DNA of 7,745 bases from Spirosomataceae bacterium (lineage in GTDB: Bacteria > Bacteroidota > Bacteroidia > Cytophagales > Spirosomataceae), in NCBI GenBank assembly GCA_025455795.1, contig JALOLW010000184.1, forward strand, positions 1 to 7,745. The letters run 5' to 3'. Below are positions 5,596 to 7,745 of this stretch, one piece after another. Position 1 is the first letter of the stretch, and the number at the start of each line of letters is the position of its first letter. The position numbers and the translations under genes are program-made. The notes under the pieces were generated by a model. The model saw only the letters and a list, made by a program, of their open reading frames with translations, searched no databases and was not told the origin of the DNA.

Positions 5596-6590
5596 GGTGT
5601 CTTGGGATTGGGTTGGAGCGTGACCACGATTTCGTGAATCCCCTTCCCCGAACCTGGCAAAGGATTGGCACTGCCCCAAAAATCTTCCACTCGGCGCGAG
5701 CTATACGTATAACCCAACTGTATGTTTTTGGAGGCATTGTACTGCAATAACCCCTGCCAGTAGGTAGTTGTGCCAAATCGAACCGACACCCCCGCGCCCA
5801 CCTTACGCATCAGCGTAGCCAAAGCGTTCAAGTCTGCCCTTACGCGGCCATTTTGCGGCTTGGTAATCAGCACCGACGGCACAAATTCTACGTCTTCGGT
5901 GGCGTTCATTTTTAAGCCCGCTTGTATGAATAGAGGACGTTGGTAGTTGAGCAAGGCAGAGCCACTGTTGTAGCCAGCTTCTTGTTTTATAATCTCAGGC
6001 ATCGAAACGCCCCCAAAAATCATCTCGTCTTCGTAAAATACGCCCACACCCGCACTCGGCAAGACTTTATTGACCCCCGCCCCAAATCCAATCGGGCTGC
6101 GGTTGGGCAGTACATTGATGCCACCCAATGCCCCAATCGAAATTTTTTGGGTTTCAGAAATTTGATGAATGTACGAAAACGTAGCAAACAGCGCGGTGTT
6201 GAGCGATACGCGGTCGTTGAGTCCTTGCACGCCAAGACCGATGTTTTTGTTACGCCCCACCGCCCCATCCATCGCAAACGATTGGGTGATGGGAAGTCCT
6301 TGTAAACCAACAATAAACTGCCGGCGCAGCACGGCGTTGAAATGAAAGTTCTCGCGCATACCCGTCGCGGCAGGGTTGATAGCCAACGGATTGGCCAAAT
6401 ACTGGGCGTACTGTACTTCGCGTTGGGCAAAAGTGGGGGGAGAGGTAAGCAGTAGCAGCAGTAACCTCACCCCGGCCCCTCTGGAGAGGGGTGTGCTCAA
6501 AACCCTTACAAGATTATTGCCCGTGAGGGAGGGAAGAAAAACAGCTTTTCGCCATGAGAAAACTATTTGTCGTAAAATTGATGATTTCAT
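5592..6590 (-). CDS. PorP/SprF family outer-membrane protein with an interrupted signal peptide
   Basis: A 332-aa protein of the PorP/SprF family, outer-membrane beta-barrel-like proteins associated with type IX secretion and gliding in Bacteroidota. Just after the signal peptide is the family hallmark QYAQYLANPLAINPAATG, then a region ending VGLQGLPITQSFAMDG, then alternating beta-strand-like segments rich in Gly and aromatics up to the C-terminus. Signal cleavage is likely after TFA, before Gln56. The start at 6590 (MKSSILRQIVF) is chosen because an ATG eight codons upstream (6614) lies in a repeat array and adds only MQNKKYQT. The signal peptide is odd: residues 19-42 (24 residues, starting LPSLTG, with four Arg) split AVF from LLLLLLTSPPTFAQ and are encoded by a palindromic repeat. 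Removing them restores a standard signal peptide. Many paralogues usually exist, so a specific porP or sprF name is not given. Confidence 0.85.
   Translation of the reverse strand: MKSSILRQIVFSWRKAVFLPSLTGNNLVRVLSTPLSRGAGVRLLLLLLTSPPTFAQREVQYAQYLANPLAINPAATGMRENFHFNAVLRRQFIVGLQGLPITQSFAMDGAVGRNKNIGLGVQGLNDRVSLNTALFATFSYIHQISETQKISIGALGGINVLPNRSPIGFGAGVNKVLPSAGVGVFYEDEMIFGGVSMPEIIKQEAGYNSGSALLNYQRPLFIQAGLKMNATEDVEFVPSVLITKPQNGRVRADLNALATLMRKVGAGVSVRFGTTTYWQGLLQYNASKNIQLGYTYSSRRVEDFWGSANPLPGSGKGIHEIVVTLQPNPKTP
6465..6536 (-). repeat. 72-nt palindromic repeat-like insertion inside the signal peptide code
   Basis: Exactly 24 codons. CCTCAC (6465-6470) and GTGAGG (6523-6528) form a terminal inverted pair. 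Inside, CCCCTCT (6476-6482) and AGAGGGG (6485-6491) form a perfect 7-bp hairpin with a 2-nt loop. The G/C-run composition contrasts with the flanking AT-rich and Leu-codon sequence. The form (CTCACCCCGGCCCCTCT...GAGGGG) resembles repeats that I recall as common between genes in Bacteroidota. Exact edges are inferred from restoring a continuous signal peptide. Confidence 0.65.
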
Positions 6591-6603
6591 AGTTTGATAT
6601 TTC

Positions 6604-6677
6604 TTGTTCTGCATTCCTTGTTCCTTAATTCCGTTTTCCGTAATCCCTTGTTCCGTAATTCCGTTTTCCGTGTTCCA
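6604..6677. repeat. 15-nt degenerate tandem repeat array in the porP-lptD gap
   Basis: Successive plus-strand units are TTGTTCTGCATTCC (6604-6617), TTGTTCCTTAATTCC (6618-6632), GTTTTCCGTAATCCC (6633-6647), TTGTTCCGTAATTCC (6648-6662) and GTTTTCCGTGTTCCA (6663-6677). Alternate units match best, giving a 30-nt higher-order period: 6616-6641 and 6646-6671 differ at one base. The array begins 13 bp upstream of the porP-like start and covers an alternative ATG at 6614. Confidence 0.75.
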
Positions 6678-6791
6678 TACCTCCGCGATATTTCTTAACG
6701 CATAACCTTACACGAATCTTGCCAAAGATGCAAAAAAGTACCAACGCTGACATTTTAATAACTTTTAACAGTCATTCTTTGCCGAAAACAC

Positions 6792-6799
6792 TAATTTTG
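6792..6799 (+). promoter_or_regulatory. Putative Bacteroidota -7 promoter box for lptD
   Basis: TAATTTTG is an exact match to TAnnTTTG. It would start transcription near 6803-6807, right at the most upstream possible TTG start (6805) and about 15-20 nt before the TTG codons at 6820 and 6823. No convincing -33 TTG lies at the usual distance. The remainder of the gap (6678-6791) shows nothing else that I can support. Confidence 0.45.
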
Positions 6800-6804
6800 T
6801 CCCT

Positions 6805-7745
6805 TTGAAATACACCTCATTGTTGAAAAAACACCGCCTAAATATTATTCTACGCACATTTGGAGTGAGTTTGATTGGGATGTTGATAGCCATCAATGGT
6901 TTCTCCCAACGCCTTACGCCCAAAACATTACAACGTAGCAATCCCGATTCTCTCAAGCCCCTCAAAGCCTTAGTCCCCAGCGTGTTGGCGGTCACCTCCA
7001 ATGCCGACACCGTCAAAACCGACACCCTGACGGCCAAAGGTGACATCCAAACCACGGTCAATTATAGCGCGCAAGATTCTACCATCATGGACCCCGCCAA
7101 GCAGGAGGTGCATCTCTACGGCAAAGCCAAGGTGGACTACGGCAAAATCAAACTCGAAGCCGATTATATCCGTCTCAACTGGACCACCAACGAGATTTTT
7201 GCCAAAGGTAGCTACGACTCCACCACCAAAAAAACCGTAGGCAAGCCTATTTTTCAAGACGGCGAGGAGAAGTACGATACCGATGAGATTCGCTACAATT
7301 TCAAAAGCAAAAAGGGGCTCATCAAGGGCGTTATCACGCAGCAGGGCGACGGGAATATCAGAGGAACGACCGTCAAAAAAGACGAAGAAGACAATATGTA
7401 CATAGGAAGTAAGGTGAAAGGAGAAACAGGAGCAATCTACACGACCTGTAACTTAGCCACGCCGCATTTTCACATTGCCGCCAAAAAAATCAAAGTAATT
7501 CCCGAAAAACAAGTGATTTCGGGGCCTTTCAACCTTGTCATTGCGGGCGCGCCTACGCCTTTGGCTATGCCGTTTGGCTTTTTTCCCGTTCCCAAAAAGA
7601 AAGAAATCGGTACGTCGGGTGTGATTATGCCGCAGTACGGCGAAGAACCCAACGGGCGCGGCTACTTCCTCCGCGACGGGGGCTATTATTTTGCCATAAG
7701 CGAAAAAATCAATTTGAGCCTGACGGGGCAAATCTACTCACGCGG
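6805..7745 (+). CDS. lptD: LPS-assembly protein LptD, Bacteroidota type, N-terminal part (runs off right edge)
   Basis: About 314 residues are present. LptD is the outer-membrane barrel that inserts lipopolysaccharide into the outer leaflet. The N-terminus is a signal peptide: basic KKHR at 8-11, hydrophobic core about 19-31, likely cleavage near GFSQ (32-35). Then a Ser/Thr-rich spacer leads to an OstA/LptA-like region (about 80-205; EVHLYGKAKVDYGKIKLEADYIRLNW). After this come features I associate with Bacteroidota LptD: IYTTCNLATPHFHI (211-224), PTPLAMPFGFFP (250-261), SGVIMPQYGEEPNGRGYFLRDGGYYF (271-296), and the first barrel strands. No ATG gives a full signal peptide: the first in-frame ATG (6880) leaves only MLIAINGFSQ. 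TTG codons at 6805, 6820 and 6823 are candidates; 6805 is used here as the outermost plausible start. The gene is divergent from the PorP/SprF-like gene. Confidence 0.85.
   Translation, partial: MKYTSLLKKHRLNIILRTFGVSLIGMLIAINGFSQRLTPKTLQRSNPDSLKPLKALVPSVLAVTSNADTVKTDTLTAKGDIQTTVNYSAQDSTIMDPAKQEVHLYGKAKVDYGKIKLEADYIRLNWTTNEIFAKGSYDSTTKKTVGKPIFQDGEEKYDTDEIRYNFKSKKGLIKGVITQQGDGNIRGTTVKKDEEDNMYIGSKVKGETGAIYTTCNLATPHFHIAAKKIKVIPEKQVISGPFNLVIAGAPTPLAMPFGFFPVPKKKEIGTSGVIMPQYGEEPNGRGYFLRDGGYYFAISEKINLSLTGQIYSR

Noticed and set aside
6591..6614. Upstream ATG (6614) extending the PorP/SprF-like protein by MQNKKYQT
   Set aside because: The extra codons run into the 15-nt repeat array and add nothing to the signal peptide. 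The Met at 6590 followed by Lys gives the normal n-region.

Overview
The window looks like chromosomal DNA from a member of the Bacteroidota, most likely a Cytophagales-type genome. The evidence is a PorP/SprF-family outer-membrane protein (a family tied to type IX secretion and gliding), an LptD of the Bacteroidota type, TAnnTTTG promoter -7 boxes, and the absence of Shine-Dalgarno sites before the genes. The genus call is inference from gene content; no search was run.

Layout: at the left edge is the first 24 codons of a lipoprotein on the minus strand (1-73). Next is a tropinone-reductase-like SDR oxidoreductase (170-907, minus). A strong intrinsic terminator (992-1020) separates it from the 2-oxoglutarate dehydrogenase pair, sucB (E2, 1040-2611) and sucA (E1, 2740-5511). 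Both are on the minus strand, transcribed sucA then sucB, with a probable promoter at 5540-5547. Then come a PorP/SprF-family gene (5592-6590, minus) and, divergently, the start of lptD (from about 6805, plus), which runs off the right edge. No gene-free stretch exceeds 300 bases; the longest is the divergent gap at 6591-6804.

E1 and E2 form the citric-acid-cycle complex that converts 2-oxoglutarate to succinyl-CoA; the E3 subunit is not here. The PorP/SprF protein and LptD are both envelope proteins, but nothing links them functionally beyond adjacency.

The most unusual aspect is the DNA between and inside these ordinary genes. Short repeat-like, often palindromic elements lie in both larger gaps and also in frame inside coding sequence. 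A 72-nt element (24 codons) splits the signal peptide of the PorP/SprF protein. Two 27-nt elements (9 codons each) lie in flexible linkers of E2, and a 9-nt word occurs three times in E2 linkers in two different reading frames. Two unrelated arrays, each with a 15-nt unit, occupy the sucA-sucB gap and the divergent porP-lptD gap. This suggests small repeats that are tolerated wherever RNA or protein is unstructured. Whether they are genome-wide families must be tested by genome search.
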